From assembly GCA_965247225.1 (NCBI GenBank), contig CBDFGT010000019.1, forward strand, positions 1-64,000: a stretch of DNA of 64,000 bases, read 5' to 3'. This DNA comes from CBDFGT01 sp965247225. GTDB lineage: Bacteria > Pseudomonadota > Alphaproteobacteria > Rhizobiales > Rhizobiaceae. Under the pieces are notes generated by a model. The model did not search any database. It was given only the letters and a program-made list of their open reading frames with translations, and was not told the DNA's origin. The number at the start of each line of letters is the position of its first letter. Position 1 is the stretch's first letter. Made by a program: the position numbers and the translations under genes. Shown here piece by piece: positions 63,897 through 64,000 of this stretch.

Positions 63897-64000
63897 ATGG
63901 TAGCAAGTTCAAATAGCATGCCAAACGATTCTAATCCCATCCCCTTCAAGAACGACGAACATCAAGCTCTTTTGGAGAAATTGTGGGTGTCTCGTAGTGA
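63897..64000 (+). CDS. Start of an unknown gene, cut by the window edge
   Basis: The frame opens 5 bp after the ROK-like stop with AAAGG just upstream, and 34 codons are visible (including DSNPIPFKNDEHQALLEKL and WVSRS). An in-frame ATG at 63918 is an alternative start. The close spacing suggests co-expression with the ROK-like gene. Too short to assign. Confidence 0.45.
   Translation, partial: MVASSNSMPNDSNPIPFKNDEHQALLEKLWVSRS

Overview
The window is a 64 kb piece of an alphaproteobacterial chromosome, most likely from the Hyphomicrobiales (Rhizobiales; relatives of Brucella, Bartonella and Phyllobacteriaceae). The reasons are gene content and order: cckA, recA-alaS, icd, trmJ-murI, a stand-alone rpsD, grxD, and the block gatB - GNAT - NDUFA12 - DUF2155 - aat - accC - accB - aroQ - DsbA-like - rne - amidase - mrcA - prfB. 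The SOS boxes are of the alphaproteobacterial GTTC-N7-GTTC type. Genes are dense, many overlap by ATGA, and most have a recognisable Shine-Dalgarno sequence. The organism name itself cannot be read from the sequence.

Layout. 0-13 kb: end of the cell-cycle kinase gene cckA, the pseudouridine catabolic pair psuK-psuG, recA, alaS, a membrane diguanylate cyclase, a SulP anion transporter, icd, a secreted DUF3828-like protein, and trmJ-murI. 13-20 kb: a double winged-helix protein, an SOS-controlled Y-family polymerase, a HerA-like ATPase, a GFA protein, TerC and rpsD with a long structured leader. 20-26 kb: one overlapping run holding an ArnT-like GT39, a DPM1/GtrB-like GT2, a ChbG/HpnK (NaxD-like) deacetylase, ttcA and two inositol-monophosphatase paralogues, the second broken. 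26-34 kb, minus strand: two Bcr/CflA exporters, grxD, then a run from adhC to fghA (formaldehyde detoxification) with a catalase-like protein and small genes between. 34-39 kb: a DMT permease, an unknown conserved-looking gene, a propionyl-CoA-carboxylase-like alpha chain and small genes. 39.7-58 kb: the conserved housekeeping block, interrupted between gatB and the GNAT gene by a two-gene module with a permuted papain-like enzyme; it ends with prfB (with its programmed +1 frameshift site), nadK and tRNA-Thr(UGU).

58.35 kb to the right edge: the left end of an integrated element. A large serine recombinase reads toward tRNA-Thr and ends inside it in antisense. Behind it lie coupled membrane genes, one apparently a rearranged conjugation-type gene, a helix-turn-helix protein, a divergent ROK-family (fructokinase-like) protein lacking the N-terminal phosphate-binding motif, and the start of a further gene. 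The other end of the element is outside the window.

Sequence quality or decay: recA and cckA, both normally indispensable, each carry one single-base indel, and the second inositol-monophosphatase copy carries three. The recA indel and one of those three lie in short homopolymers. Base-call errors are therefore a real possibility for recA and cckA, while the duplicate phosphatase looks more like a true pseudogene. No rRNA genes, CRISPR arrays or recognisable IS elements were seen.
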